DNA of 64,000 nt from Tetrastigma voinierianum (GCA_016808115.1 JAEQBH010000656.1:3155001-3219000); one strand, 5' to 3'. Positions 20,880-32,609 are shown, counted from the first letter of the stretch. Notes: a model not told the origin generated them from the sequence alone. Numbers and translations: made by a program.

Positions 20880-23160
20880 TAAGAATTGAGCTGATTTAGT
20901 GTTCTCTAAACCAAATTGCAGCTCAACAATTTTGCTTTTGTGTTAATTTGGTCAATTTTAATAGTTTCTATTTTTAGTAACTTTCTATTTTGGAAACTTT
21001 CCTAAACATGAGTTTCCCTCTTGAGCAATTTAGTTTTAATATTATATATTTTATATTTTCTTTTGAATATATTAAGTATTAGATATATATTATATAATAT
21101 TTTTAATTTTTATTTTAATATTTTAATGCGAAAATCTAATTTGCGGAGTGAACCGGGTTTTTAAAATTTGGTCAGCTATTATAGCGGGTGGGCCAAAGCG
21201 ACCCGTTGGGCTGCCCGGTGGCTTATAAAAGAAAGGAGGGGAGGGGCTTTTTCAAATTCTATCCATTCCTTCCTCGAGCTCGTCCCACGCCATCCTGTTC
21301 GCGCCCGGTCATCGCCCAGAGACCACGCCACGCACGGTTTCTGTAGAGGCCTTAGCCACGTGCCACTGCGCTTGCCTCCTTTGCCTGCACCAGCCGGTGA
21401 CTCCACGTGCCCGAGCCACTGATTACCACTGCCGGCCGTGCACGATCCGCCATGGCCGTCCCTGCGCTCATCGCCGGTGAGCCACAGGTTCGATGCGTAT
21501 ACGGTGAGTGTATTTCGGTAGTCGTGATGAGCTGAGATCAACCTGTAGTGCCTTGGTTTCAATTTTTTCAGTTGAGCGTACTCGAGGAGTGCATTCGAGA
21601 CTATAGCTATGGTTCGTGTATCGGTGGGTCGCAGCCTCGGGCCGTGGTCGGATTCGACACCCCCAGAGAGAGAGGGCGGAGGCCCGCTTCCGGCTCTGTT
21701 CCGGACCCGTGCCGACTCCAGGTCCAGGGCGAGTCCGAGGAGCCTCGGGGGGTTTAGGAGGATATCGAGACCTTGGATGGGACCCAGGGCCCCCTCACTT
21801 AGTGCCTCAGCGGAGATTCGGAGGCTCGGCCCTCCTAAGCGAACCCGTGCCCGGACCGGGTGAGTCATCCTCCTCCCCAGACCTCAGCCATCACCGGCCA
21901 CATCGGCGGCGGGGCGACCTCTTCGCCTCGGTTATCGCGGCCTCGGATCGGGAGGCGGATTATTTCATCGGGCACACGATAGGGAGCGTCGTAGCTTCAT
22001 TCGAGGGCTTCACGAGGGTCGATCTATGACGTCCAGGCTCGATGGGCGATCCGCAGTTCGAGGGATTCGATCGCGGTAGTGGGCACTACTCCCCTGCTAC
22101 CATTCATGGTAGGCGTTATTACCCCGGGTGGATTCTGCTTCAGTTCTACCATTCGATGACATCCGGGGCGCTAGTAAAGCTCGAGCTCAGGTTCACTATG
22201 ACTGTTCGCGAGTGCCGGCGTGGACATTTCGGCGCGCTAGGCTGCGAATCTGTGAGCCCGGTCGGAGGAAAGAGGTTATCGAGTGGTCTCACAGTGGGGA
22301 GATGGTCCGCGGTCTTGCTGGGGCCTGCTTCGCTGGACCCATATTGTCGGAGGCAGCTCCGCCTCGGATGCTCTGGTCGATCACTTGTTGGGACCAGCCT
22401 CTTCCGTTTGCGACACTACGTGCGACGTGGGGGCCATCTGGAGGCTGCATGCCCAGGATCTCGGAGGATCTGGTTGATCCCTACGGCCCCAGTGATGACC
22501 TCCACTATTGTGATGGGTCCATCGTAAGGGCTGGCTCGGTGAGAGTCTTCCTTTAAGCGCCGAGACTATTATGCCAGGTCCTGGAGCACTTGGGCTTTCC
22601 AGAGGAGCCTCGGATAGAGCGGAGGATTCGATGCCCTTAGGTCATGTCGATGGAGCGAGCGATGGTCATGCCCATATCTTTTCTCCTCCAGCAGCAGGAC
22701 CAGGAGTGCAGGACCGGGAGGCGAGGATACACAGGCCAGATAGTCACGCCCTGAGCACGAAGGATGGAGAGGAGTCCTTTGCGGAATCGTTCTCCTCCGT
22801 CTCTACTCTACACTTCGGCCCGCGGCCTGGCGATACTCTGGCCACGTCATTTACATCCACGGCATTCTCAGGAGGCACATACCGCGTCGGTTCGAGGAAA
22901 TTTGCGCGTATGGATCTTTGTATGTTCTTTGGCCACTACCCGGGCGACCGCAGGTTGAGGTTGGCTCTGGCCGAGGCCACTGAGTCCTTTATGCTCCATC
23001 GCTGCGTGGTCACTTCAGCATTTGGGTATTCCGCTCTGACGGCTGGGCCTTGCGCAACAGCTTCTTTGGATATGTTGGCAGCGGCCGGCGAAGTAGCTAC
23101 GAGACCCACGCCACCACGGCCCGGTGGGGTGGTTAGGTTTCTTTATGTTTTTGTATAGTT
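20880..23160 (+). other. GC- and CpG-rich block of unknown origin in the pol position of element B
   Basis: After an AT-rich lead (20930-21120) a TATAAAA box at 21224-21230 precedes a strongly GC-rich, CpG-rich stretch. Plus-strand frames of 137, 161, 142 and 195 codons (21616-22029, 22042-22527, 22128-22556, 22571-23158) and a minus-strand frame of 229 codons (21179-21868) overlap. High GC alone can explain so many open frames. I recognise no protein domain. One frame near 22574-22630 reads 'LEHLGFPEEPRIERR', which looks protein-like but I cannot place it. Candidates are a captured host gene fragment, an extra ORF of the element, or another LTR with its leader. Composition is unlike the CpG-poor neighbours. 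Confidence 0.4.
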
Positions 23161-24390
23161 ACCGGCTTTATCGGCCCCCTTTACTAATTTTTGTGTAAGA
23201 TTCATGTATTAGCCATAGTAGGCAGTGATATCTTTTGTATGTTTAGCTTTGTTATGCATGTACTAGCCATTTTGGCTATATCAAAAGCTATACGCTGTTA
23301 TATATATAGTTTACTTCACTTTTGCAAAATCTTTTTGTGTCCCATTTGTGTGCTTTAGTTTTTGTCTTCAATTGAACAATTGGTGCTGAATGAATGATTG
23401 AATTGCTAATTGAAAAATTGAAACCTTGTTTTGTCACCTTAATGTTAGAACAACTCCATGCATGGTCGGTTTTGGTCAATTGTAGTTCCAGCGTATTCAA
23501 CTTGAACATTTCCCCTTTAGGCTAATTCACACTTGCACATCGGATTGTACCAATAAGGAACAATCAGAGTGTTGCCTCCTTTCACTTTGCATAGCCGGCC
23601 TTAGGTATGTTGTGACCAGTGATAGGTTTGTGTTACCCGTATTTGAAGACCTGATGTAGTCTTCCAAAAGGAAAAGAAAGAAAAGCAAAAGAAAAGAAAA
23701 ACCAGAAGAAAAGAAAAATAAAAGTCGTGAGCTTTGTCTTGAAGCCGAACACGGTCAGGGTATATGGCGAAGCCTTTGAAGCCGTGCCTAAGCCTTAATT
23801 GGTTGAAGTCATCGACTTAGTGTTTGTTACACGGGTGGATGGAGTAGAGTTTAAGCGTTTTGTAGGTGCTTAATTCGAAGTCATTCGGTCAGAAATTGAA
23901 ACTGTAGGTTGTGGTCGAGTGATCCTTTTGACGATGCCACTAAACCTTAGTGGTTAAGTCATCGGTGGACCCCCGTTACACGGACTTTGGTGAAATCGAG
24001 TTTTGAGCATTGCACCTTACAATTTAGTCAAGTAAAGAAATAAGAGTGTAGCTTTTCCTATCTAGGTTGTTCAACTACTTAAGGCCATGCCTGTAGCTAG
24101 GTTGGGGGGGAGGGAACAATTTTGCACTTTATTGGCTCAATCTGGTTATATTAAGAACCATTAGATCTTTAGTAAGGTCGGGTTGATTACCGTAGGATGG
24201 ATGTTGACCTAAAAATTGTTCTTATATGGTTTTTGCTCTCTCATGTCGGTTTGCAAGCTTGGTATCAATTGTTCATTTTAAAGGTAATGTCTATATGTAT
24301 ATACCCTTTTTTTGTTGAACCATAAACTTTTTGAGAAAATCACTGCATAAATGCCTTTATTATTTTTGCATTCTTGAGGGTTGTAACGTG
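23161..24390 (+). other. 3' untranslated-like region of element B
   Basis: AT-rich, with an A/G-rich stretch around 23665-23720 and no open frame worth naming. Two similar phrases, 'gttacacgggtggatgg' near 23827 and 'gttacacggactttgg' near 23974, each follow an 'aagtcatcg' phrase, suggesting a diverged internal duplication. Athila/Tat elements commonly have a long region between pol and the PPT, which fits. Confidence 0.5.
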
Positions 24391-24404
24391 TCGGTTGGGG
24401 GGTG
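24391..24404 (+). promoter_or_regulatory. Polypurine tract of element B
   Basis: GGTTGGGGGG directly precedes the TG of the 3' LTR at 24405. Position and purine content match a plus-strand primer and confirm the boundary. Confidence 0.65.
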
Positions 24405-25397
24405 TGATTAGTGCCCAAATAGTGCTATTTTGAGCCCTATTCGAGTTAGGTTTTGAGTGCTTTTTGCGCACTAATCGTATCAATTAAGCCAATTGAGGTG
24501 TTCAGGTCAACTTATTATTATTTATGCCATTTCGAGGTTATTTGTGGTTATTTTGCAGGTTTTTGTGTACCTCGTCCACTAAGTTCGAATTTGATATCGA
24601 GATGTGCTGAACCATGAAGATTGAAACTATTTTGACCATCAAACATATCAAAATTCGAGTGAAGAAAGCGAAGGCAAAGTGATAAAGAATGGATGCGAGT
24701 AGAATGCAGTGGCATAGCGTGAAGAAACGAGCTGACGAAATTTCGCTATGATTGCGAAAATTTATTTGGGATTGCGAGGCTAGCGATCATAGTGAAAGGT
24801 GCCAATCCTGGCCGAAGACCGAAAACTAGCTAGGCTAGCGAATTTTAGCTATATAGCGAAAATCAGCGTGCTAGCGAATTCTTCTGCATTTTCGCTATCT
24901 CTCGAGGAATTTTAAATTTGCGAGAATTTATTCAACTTCAGCAAAATTCAGTGCATAGCGAAAATTCTCATTTTCGCTATCTCTGTGCAATTTCGCTAGG
25001 CTAGCGAAATTTCGCTAGGCTAGCGAAATTTTCGCTACCTAGCGAAATTTTCCCTGCATAGCGAAATTCCTTGCCCTGTTAATTTTGTGTAATTAATGCC
25101 AAACGACCCCGTTTGGTGTATTACCTCCTTGTCCCTTGTATTAGCCAATATTTTAGGTTTTCTTGTATTTTCACACTTTGGGTGGCCTATATAAGCCCCC
25201 ATCATTTTGTAACCCTAGGCAATCTTTTGGCAACTTTTCATTTATGTAAATATCTCCCGACTTCGGTTTAGGTTTGCTTTTCTCTGCTCCTACCACTCTT
25301 CTTTCATTTTCTAGGCTACCAAACACCCCTCTTGAGGATGACAACTCAAGAGATGCCCAACTAAATCTCATAACTTTGAAGAGGAGGGTTGCTAAAC
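24405..25397 (+). repeat. 3' LTR of element B, left part
   Basis: Matches 12595 to about 13555 of the 5' LTR, including the GCTAGCGAAA palindrome array (24730-25072), TATA box 25188-25195, and 'gaagaggagg' at 25379 against 13538. The match stops near 25397, where insertion F begins, and resumes at 27552. Confidence 0.82.
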
Positions 25398-25560
25398 TGA
25401 TGTGGACAGAACACATACAAATTCCCGGCCGTTATTACTACAAGGACTATTGTCTAGTCCGTGATCGGCGCCGTGAAACCTTGATGTGGACCAAAGCACA
25501 TATACGTTATGACACTATTTCAAGGACTATTAGCTAATCCCGGGCAACGGTGCCGACCAA
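25398..25560 (-). repeat. Two-copy tandem repeat containing the PBS of insertion F
   Basis: A unit of about 80 bp occurs twice: 'gatgtggac..aacacatac' / 'gatgtggac..agcacatatac', then 'caaggactatt.gctagtcc' / 'caaggactattagctaatcc', then 'gatcggcgccgtgaaac' / 'gggcaacggtgccgacc'. On the minus strand each unit opens with a PBS-like GGCACCGTTGCCCGGGATT or GGCGCCGATCACGGACTAG. The layout recalls the duplicated PBS-like unit of element H at 4268-4420. Confidence 0.55.
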
Positions 25561-27551
25561 CTTGTTGGCGATCATACTATCGTAAACAAAAATCTCTTAG
25601 AGTAGAAACGATTTAATTTATTGGTTTGATGCGAAGTGCAGTGCACGGGTCGGCCAGTAATAAAATGGACATAAGTCCAGATATCGATCCACAGAATCTC
25701 AGAATTTTTTCATCCAACTACCACGACTACTCGAAATTAATACTATTTGGACCATAAATTGATATGGGTTTCGGCATGAAAATTTGGGAAATTAACTAGT
25801 TGAAGAAATGAACATTGAATAGTGAAATATAAATGAAGAAAAATAAATTCCTACAAAAAGAAATGAATCTTGAAACGATTATCATGGAAGACACATCAAG
25901 AAAGCAGTCATAGTGAACGTCCCAGTTCTGTAGTTCATCACGAATTAATTTCTTGATTATCTCAAGTTTCAAAATCTGCCCCGAGGCATTTGTAGTCTGT
26001 TGGATCTCTCCACGCTCCACATTGGTTATCTCTTCATTAGTTCTCTGAATTGGGAGCGAGATAACCACTCTTTGAGTCTTATGGACGGTGTTTTTTCTTT
26101 TATTAAATTATACCCATTTTATGATTGCACGTAAATCAGTTATGGATGACAGATATCTGAAGACTTCAAGTGTATCTTTACCAAATTAAACAATTGACCT
26201 TTGCCAGTTGAAGATCTGAGCTGCTGGTTAACCTGTGTAAAGATTAAAGATGTTCGCTTGACAAAATAGATGATAAATTGACATTATGACCTGACAGAGG
26301 GATTATCTAGATGACCTACAAGCTGAAGGATCTGCTATGGGGATGGCTGTGCTGAGAAATGTGCATTATAAAGATTGTGTTTCACGTGTGCTTTGGGACT
26401 CTGTGATAGATGGCGGGTTCTTAGCAGACAATGACATTGGATAAATCAATAACTCAAATGATGATTAGTAAGCAGAAATGAACAAGATGCTACAAATTAC
26501 TCTGAGAAAAATCAATTACATTCTGACGTTCACTAAATGGAAGGCTGGGTTCTCAAATTCTTGAATCTGCGAGACGGCATCATACGATCAAAGACCGTGT
26601 AATTCGAAGCGGAAATAATCGAATCAGAAATTTTCGGAACTTGATGCATTCAGGTAGTAATTTTGAAAGAAATTGAATTATTGTTCGGCGTCGACAAAGC
26701 GATAACATTCGGATCGAAAAATAATAAAGCGAAAAAAAAACTAGACAAACTTATAAAATAAAAGAAAGAAAAGAAAAGAAAGAGAAAAGAAAGGAAATAA
26801 AAAGAGTGGCCTAGGCTGCACGGATCTCTCCTTTGATGCGCTCAGGCTTGCCCATTACGGGTGGCTGCGTATTATAAAGTTTCCAGGTTGGGCCACAATC
26901 CCGATATAACTTTCTTTGTAGTTCAGAGTAGCCAGGCCCAAGTTACTGCTCCAGTTGTGACCTCAGTTTTCTTGTCGCGACATCACTTAATGGTACTGTT
27001 TCCTTGAACGGGTGTCTCCTGATGTCGTGACATCAACCTCATAGTTTCGAAGCCTTCAGTTGATCTCCTCTTGATGCTCGCGACTTGGCGTAAGTCTGCT
27101 GTGCTTGACGAGTTGTTCTTGGTGTCGCGACATCAGTCTTCTTGTCGCGACATGACCTTCTTCTTGTATCTTTGCAATGGTTGTTGATGATGTCGCGACT
27201 TAATAGTTTTACGTCGCGACATCACTCTTTAATTCTGCTCCTTCTTGGTACCTAGGCTGTGTTCCCTGTCACGACACACATCAGAATTCTCTTTAATCTT
27301 CGATGTCGTGACTTTAAAGCTAAACATGCGAGACTCACAACTGCATCAAATACATCAGCCAGTTGCTTTCATTTATGCTCTGCCATTCGCATTTTATCAC
27401 TTATTTATACATTTTCTCTTGCTTTCTTCTTTCTTGCTTAATCACGCTAATGACAAATTGGTGAGTTTCTTCGTAATTACGTATATTAAATATTCAATTT
27501 TAACTGAAAACAAAGCGAAAATGGACTAAAGAGATGACTTTTAAACCATCA
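25398..27551 (-). mobile_element. Insertion F: minus-strand Tat-type LTR with PBS, interrupting element B's 3' LTR
   Basis: On the minus strand F begins TGATGGTTTAAAAG at 27551, has a GTCGCGAC-type palindrome array (about 27330 to 26930), a TATA-like TTTATAA near 26880, and ends near 25560 with a PBS at about 25555-25535. So it is one LTR plus about 140 bp of internal sequence, with the rest of the element missing. Flanks (ctaaa at 25392-25396, ctagc at 27552-27556) suggest a decayed target duplication. The family resembles A in layout but its sequence differs. No coding region. Confidence 0.65.
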
Positions 27552-28208
27552 CTAGCTTGAGTTTAGAGCGATTCAACGGGTTGTCCTCATGTTTTAAATA
27601 CTACAATCTGTGTTTATATTCCATTTTCAAATTAGGGTTAGAATATCATTTAATGTCATTACTTTGGCGATACTTACCATGCTTTAGAATGCAGTGCATA
27701 CTTATTGTTAGATGCCTTGTTATTCTTTAGATAGCCTTTACGAGCCAACTAGTAGAGGTTGAGTGCTAGGGTTTTAAAGTGAAAGAAATTTTGTGAATGC
27801 ATGTTGCTTGTGTTGACTCAAATAGGAGTGTTTCTAAGGTTAGGTTTTCTAGTTAAACAAAGATCCAGTTATGGCTTGGACTATAGGTTGCTTGCCATGA
27901 TGCAAGGATAAAACCCGAGCACACTTGTTACCCCCATGTTGTCAAGCTAGTGACTAAACCTTGAAATTTACCTTTGCACTTCACTTTCGGTTTTTCTGAT
28001 TAATCGGCATCAGACAACTTCCCTTTGTTTTTGAAACAAATCGAAAATCAAATTAAAACCTCACCGTTTTCAACGTGATCACGAGTCATTCATAGAATGA
28101 AAACCCATCCTAGTGTTCGACCTAGACCTACTATACTGCGTGGCTTGACTCATTAGGAAAACAGATCTAAATTTTGTTGATTCGGGGATGCCTGCGTAGC
28201 CTGAGTCA
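27552..28208 (+). repeat. 3' LTR of element B, right part
   Basis: Matches 13556-14203 of the 5' LTR and ends CTGAGTCA at 28208, aligned with CCGAATCA at 14203. Gag sequence of element A follows at once. Confidence 0.82.
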
Positions 28209-28345
28209 ACTTTCGAGCATTTCGAAGAATCTGAGTGCCTCATTGAAAAACTTGGGGACACAAGTAGGGCAGTTGGCCCTTAATATGCCAAATCAGAGTA
28301 AGGGTACATTCCTGGTGACACTGAGAATCGAAGAATTTGCATGTG
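28209..28345 (+). pseudogene. Element A gag remnant, last part
   Basis: The frame through 28232-28320 reads 'SLKNLGTQVGQLALNM' and 'NQSKGTF', matching the 'SIKNLExQVGQLA...PQGTLPSDTE' end of Athila/Tat gag. It continues the gag that stops at 12594, with B inserted between. From 28345 to about 28690 the sequence is A/G-rich linker with no readable motif. Confidence 0.75.
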
Positions 28346-28689
28346 ATTGATTAAATTAGGAAAGAAGTGGGCAACAATAGAAGGAAAGAAAGAAAAAAGT
28401 GAGGCGAGGAACTTGAAGGAATGGAAAGGAAGGAGAAGAGCATCTGGTGAATAGCTTGGAAGTAATGGCGAAATGAAGAGTATAGTTTATACATACGATT
28501 GCCGTTTCACGAAACGAGAGAGCGAAAGGGAAGAAGCGGGTTTTCTAGATTGCTTGAACATTTTCAAAGTAGAAATCAATATCCATTTGCGGAGGTAAAA
28601 TCAATCAGTACTACTTGTGCAAATTTAAAAATCTTGAGTAAGAAAAGGAAGATAATTTGAGGAAGGAATAGTGAACTTATTTTGCTACT

Positions 28690-29140
28690 GCGGTCTGTGA
28701 TTATCAGCCAGAAGCTCCAGTAAAATGAAGGACAGCGGTTCACCATTCCTGCTCCATAGGAAATATGAATTTAAAGAAGGCTTTATGTGATTCTGGTGCT
28801 GAAGTATAAATTTGATGCACCTCTATCGGTTATGCAAAGACTTGGTTTAGGGAACTTACCCCAGCCAAACAATTGCACATTGCAAATGGGCGCTAGAGAT
28901 CAATGGCGACCGGAAGGTGTTCTTGAAGGTGTACTTGTCAAGGTGGGAAATTCATCTTCCCGATGGATTTTGTTATTATGAAGATGGAGGAAGATACGAA
29001 GTTCCTTTCTTCTTTAGGAAGACCTTTCTTAGCAATGGAGATGCCTTGATATGTGAGATGCGTAAAGGTGAACTCGACACTAGGGAATGAAGGAAGGCAG
29101 AATTTTAATCTTAATAGGAGTTTGGAACACCCCATGTAGA
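28690..29140 (+). pseudogene. Element A aspartic protease remnant
   Basis: Codons near 28719-28790 read 'PxKMKDSGSFTIPCSIGNM' and 'KKALCDSGAEV', with the D-S-G-A active site present, followed by a stop. The frame 28787-28981 continues 'APLSVMQRLGLGNLPQPNNC' and 'GVLEGVLVKVG'. After a frame change 'FPMDFVIM', 'SSLGRPFLAM' and 'STLGNE' follow. This is the full order of the Athila/Tat retropepsin, cut by at least one stop and two frameshifts. Confidence 0.82.
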
Positions 29141-29489
29141 TGCGTAAAGTTGTATGGTCAGAGAAAATAATAGTCTTTCATGTTGTTGAATTCGACTGCA
29201 TTTTCAACATTCTATCAATGAAATTTAGATGAAATTTTCAGCATCTTGAGAGTATTGATTGTGAAATGTTGCCTTCGAATTTATATAATAAAGAAACAAA
29301 TTTTGAGCATAAAATGAAAATAGCCGGTTGAAGTATGCAACTAGGGAAATGTAAAACTACCGAAAGTGAAACTAGTGCAAAAGGTTATTGATTGTTAATT
29401 GCTCACTATTTGAAATATGAATTCTAGAACTGGTAAAAGAGGAAACTAATATCATATCACCGCATTGGATCAACAAGAATAAAGGTCGG

Positions 29490-30560
29490 AATTCTAAGAA
29501 AATACAAAAGAAGTTATAAATTGGTCAATCGAGATCCTAAAGGTATCAATCCTCCATTTGTATGCACAAAATATTGCTGAATGATAATGCAAAAACTTCT
29601 ATTGAGCATCAAAGGAGGCTGAACCCAGTGATGAAAGAAGTTGTTAGAAAAGAAGTTCTGAAGTGGTTAAATGCAGGTTTTATATATGCTATATTTATAG
29701 TTCTTAAAGGGAGCTCTAGTGCATGTAGTTCCTAAGAAAGGTGGATTCAACGTGATCGGGAAAATGAAAAGAATGAACGATTCCTACAAGAATCATGATG
29801 TGATTGGGAAAAATGATTTATAAATCGATCATCGAATAAGAAAGGATCATTTTTCGCTTTCATTGATCGATGTCGGATAGGCTGGCAGGATACCCTACTT
29901 TTGTTTTCTCGATGGGTAATTGATATAACCAAATTCAAGCATTGCAATCGGAGGATCGTGAGAAAACTACTTTACATGCCTATTTGGTACTTTTGCTTTT
30001 AGGAGAATGCCGCTTGTTTGTGTAATGCTCCCGTACTTCCAAAGATGCATGATGTCTATATTTTCGATGAAGTGTATAGTTATGAAATCTTCATGGATGA
30101 TTTTACAACAGAGGATTCAGCTTTTAAATAAAGGTCAGACACTCAAATAAGATTTTGTGGAAGGACAAGAATCTAGCTCGACTGGGAAAAAATACTACTT
30201 TATGGTTACAGAAGGAATTGTCTTGGGGCACATGATTTCTACAGCAGGACTAGTTGTGGACCAAGCAAAAGTTTCAATTATAAGAAATTTAATGCCACCC
30301 ACTACAATCAAGGGAATTAGAAGTTTCTTAGGACATGCTGGATTTTACATAAGATTTATCAGAGATTTCTCAAAAATTGCTAGACCACTATGTAGATTGC
30401 TGGAAAAGGATACTAAGTTCAATTTTGATGAATCCTGCCATAGTTCTTTTGAAGAAATCAAATCCAGACTAGTTGAAGCTCCCATCATGGCAAAACTAGA
30501 TTGGAACAGAGAATTTGAAATCACGCAGGACGCCAAAGTGATTTTGCAAACTGTCGAAAA
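29490..30560 (+). pseudogene. Element A reverse transcriptase remnant
   Basis: The order of the family is followed. 'ICMHKILLNDNAKTSIEHQRR' is near 29557-29620 (one substitution or frame slip), then 'VMKEVVRKEVLKWLNAGFIY', 'ALVHVVPKKGGF', and the catalytic motif as FMDD at 30090-30101. The frame 30157-30609 then gives 'EGIVLGHMIS', 'IRSFLGHAGFYIRFIRDFSK' and 'IARPLCRLLEKDTKF', the thumb and connection region. The palm region between 29760 and 30080 is deleted or scrambled. RT would copy element RNA in the particle. Confidence 0.85.
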
Positions 30561-30845
30561 AGTATTCAAGGCCACATACTATGCCAGCAAAACCTTCAAC
30601 GGTTCGTAGAAAATTACTCTACTAATAAAAGGATGGTCGAAATAGTATTTGCGTGTGAAAAATTTAGGCTACATTTGGGTCCTGGCAAGCGTTATACACA
30701 CCGATCATGCACAATTAAATATCATTTAATGGTGTGCTATAAGAAAGCTAAGACTGATCGTGGGTATTGTTATCAGAGGGAATTTGATTTAGAAATAAAA
30801 GACAAGAAAGGGTGTGACAAAGTGATAGCTGATCACTTGTAAAGA
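30560..30845 (+). pseudogene. Element A RNase H remnant
   Basis: Begins with 'YYASKTFNGS' at the end of the preceding frame. The frame 30633-30842 has 'MVEIVFACEKFRLHL' (family: 'ELLAVVFALEKFRSYL'), 'LEIKDKKGCDKVIADHL' (family: 'LEIRDKKGxENVVADHL') and 'RSCTIKYHLM' in place of the 'TDHAALKYLL' segment. So the catalytic Asp of that segment is gone. Confidence 0.82.
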
Positions 30846-31099
30846 GTAGAGAAATCTAATTGCACAAGAAGAAGAGAAATAACAGTGAAACTTTCCAGAT
30901 GAGCGCTATTCCACTGGCCACCCAATCACCTCAAAGGCCGACATTGTGAACTCTTAGCTCAGGATTATGCTACCGTAATCAATACCAAAGAGAAAAAGTT
31001 AAGGGACTCGATTAACAGTACTACATCCGGATGACCGACATCGCTTAAGAGGATGAGTCGACATGATTATAAGGAGATGTGTACTAAGGGTGAGTAAAG

Positions 31100-31886
31100 T
31101 AAGATTTTGCAAGAATGCCATGCATCGCTCATATGGAGGATATTTCAGAGATAAAAACAAATTTACAAAATCTCCCTCTAACTATGATTTTTCCATTCAA
31201 TATTTTTAAGGACTGTTTTGAATGGTAAAGTTATGTGATCAATGCCAAAGAATGGAAATATCATATAAGGCATGAAATGCCTCGTGCGGCATCCCAGCGG
31301 TGCAATTATTCATGTATGGGGAATAGGATTTTACGGGCCTTTTCCAGGTACAACTATTTGAAATATATACATACTCTTAGATGTGGATTATGTATCAAAA
31401 TGGGTTGAGGAAACAGCTTGTCCCAAAAAGGATGCTAACACAATTGTGGGATTTTTACAAAGAAATATTCTCAGCAGATTTGGGACACCCATAACTATAA
31501 GTGATGGGGGAAGCCATTTTTCAAATAAGGTGTTCGACAAACTACAAGGATATAGATCAAATACATTATGAGCTCATTTAAGACTCAAACAAATGGGCAA
31601 TGAAATTCCAATAGGGGAGATAAAGATAATCTTGAAAAGACTCAGAACTCCAACACATAAGAGATTGGTCTCAAAGCTTGACGATGCACTTGGCATACAG
31701 TGGTCGCTTTTAAACTCCATTGGATCGTCCCTACACAAATTTGTCCCTTGGAAAACCTTGTCACTCTACCTCTTGAGCTAGAATATAAAGCTATGTGGGC
31801 CATCAAGAAGCTAAATTTTGATTTCAAGGTCATGCAAAGAAGAGAGGCTACCCAGCTAAATGAATTGAAGAGCTGAGAATGAAGCC
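31100..31886 (+). pseudogene. Element A integrase remnant, first part
   Basis: 'LCDQCQRM' near 31231-31255 is the second half of the zinc-binding HHCC domain. In the core, the first catalytic position (family 'VWGIDF') is GGA, Gly, at 31326-31328. The frame 31383-31571 carries 'DYVSKWVEETACPKKDAN' and 'SRFGTPITISDGGSHFSNKVFD', so the second catalytic Asp is kept. The frame 31593-31781 covers the region where the catalytic Glu is expected, but it is frameshifted. The C-terminal 'AMWAIKKLNFDFK' segment reaches 31845. The reading is interrupted at 31886 by element D and resumes at 42486. Confidence 0.87.
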
Positions 31887-32079
31887 TGTGGGAGCACCCC
31901 AAATTCCGGGTCCTTTTTTATTTTTCGTTTTTTTATTCACAGTGTAACTCCTTCAACAAGCCAATTAATAGCCCTATTCACGCATATCTTGTCACTCAAT
32001 TATTAAGCAATGACACATAAATACCCATCTATTCAAGATTCTAGTAATTAGTGCACTTAGTTCAATGATCAATTTTTCA

Positions 32080-32600
32080 GAAACTATGTTAGCACCAAAT
32101 GCCATCCTTAGGCATATGGTTAGATTCTAGACTCATATATCTTTCCATAGAGTCCAAGAATTATAGCAAAACTGGACTTCGACTATGGTTATGGTCATCC
32201 GGTTGGCATTGCCAGCCTAGACGAGGTCACCGCCAAAGACGTCACCGGCCAAGAGATTGGCTCGGATATACTTGAGCACAAATGCCATCCACAGGCATGT
32301 GTGGTCAGATTCTAGACTCCAAGGATTCCTTCCGGCAGAGTCTAAGAATTACTCCTGAAACGGACTTCGGACGAGGAAGTTATGGTCATCCGGCTGCCTA
32401 TATAAGCAAAAGAATCGAGGTGCAGACCGATAAGCACCTACCCATTCCTTCTGTATTTTTTCAACACAATATGAGCTCAGATTATATTGAGCCATATATA
32501 GATGGATTCTATACTCAAAGGGCTTTCCACAGGAGCCCACTAACGTGTGAAATGTACTTGAACGAAAGTTATGATCATCCGGGGTTAGCATGCACCCTGA
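32080..32600. repeat. Three diverged units of about 185 bp inside element D's LTR
   Basis: The phrases 'atgccatcc.aggcat.tgg', 'agattctagact..', 'agagtc.aagaatta' and 'gttatggtcatccgg' recur starting near 32098, 32283 and (more diverged) 32470. The same triplication appears at about 39718-40195 in the other LTR, so it predates this insertion. Confidence 0.6.
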
Positions 32601-32609
32601 AGCCATCCC

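Larger units (their letters stand above)
12595..28208 (+). mobile_element. Element B: Athila/Tat-like Ty3 element lacking recognisable RT and integrase
   Basis: LTRs at 12595-14203 and 24405-28208 (the latter split by F), a PBS at 14206 and a PPT at 24391-24404 define it. Inside are gag (14590-15614 continuing at 19524-19930) and protease (about 20000-20640), then an unidentified GC-rich block and a 3' untranslated-like region. No RT, RNase H or integrase is seen, so B was either non-autonomous or had pol replaced. It sits inside the gag of A. Its flanks (acact at 12590-12594, acttt at 28209-28213) are only partly alike, so the target duplication is decayed or my ends are off by a few bases. 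Confidence 0.78.

Noticed and set aside
21179..21868. 229-codon minus-strand frame, the longest in the window
   Set aside because: It lies in the GC-rich block where all frames tend to be open, overlaps several plus-strand frames, and has no recognisable motif. I kept the block but not this frame as a gene.
19500..31886. Joining the gag-protease at 19.8 kb with the RT-integrase at 30 kb into one element
   Set aside because: B's 3' LTR (24405-28208) lies between them, and a second gag end and protease at 28.2-29.1 kb belong with the RT. They are two different elements.
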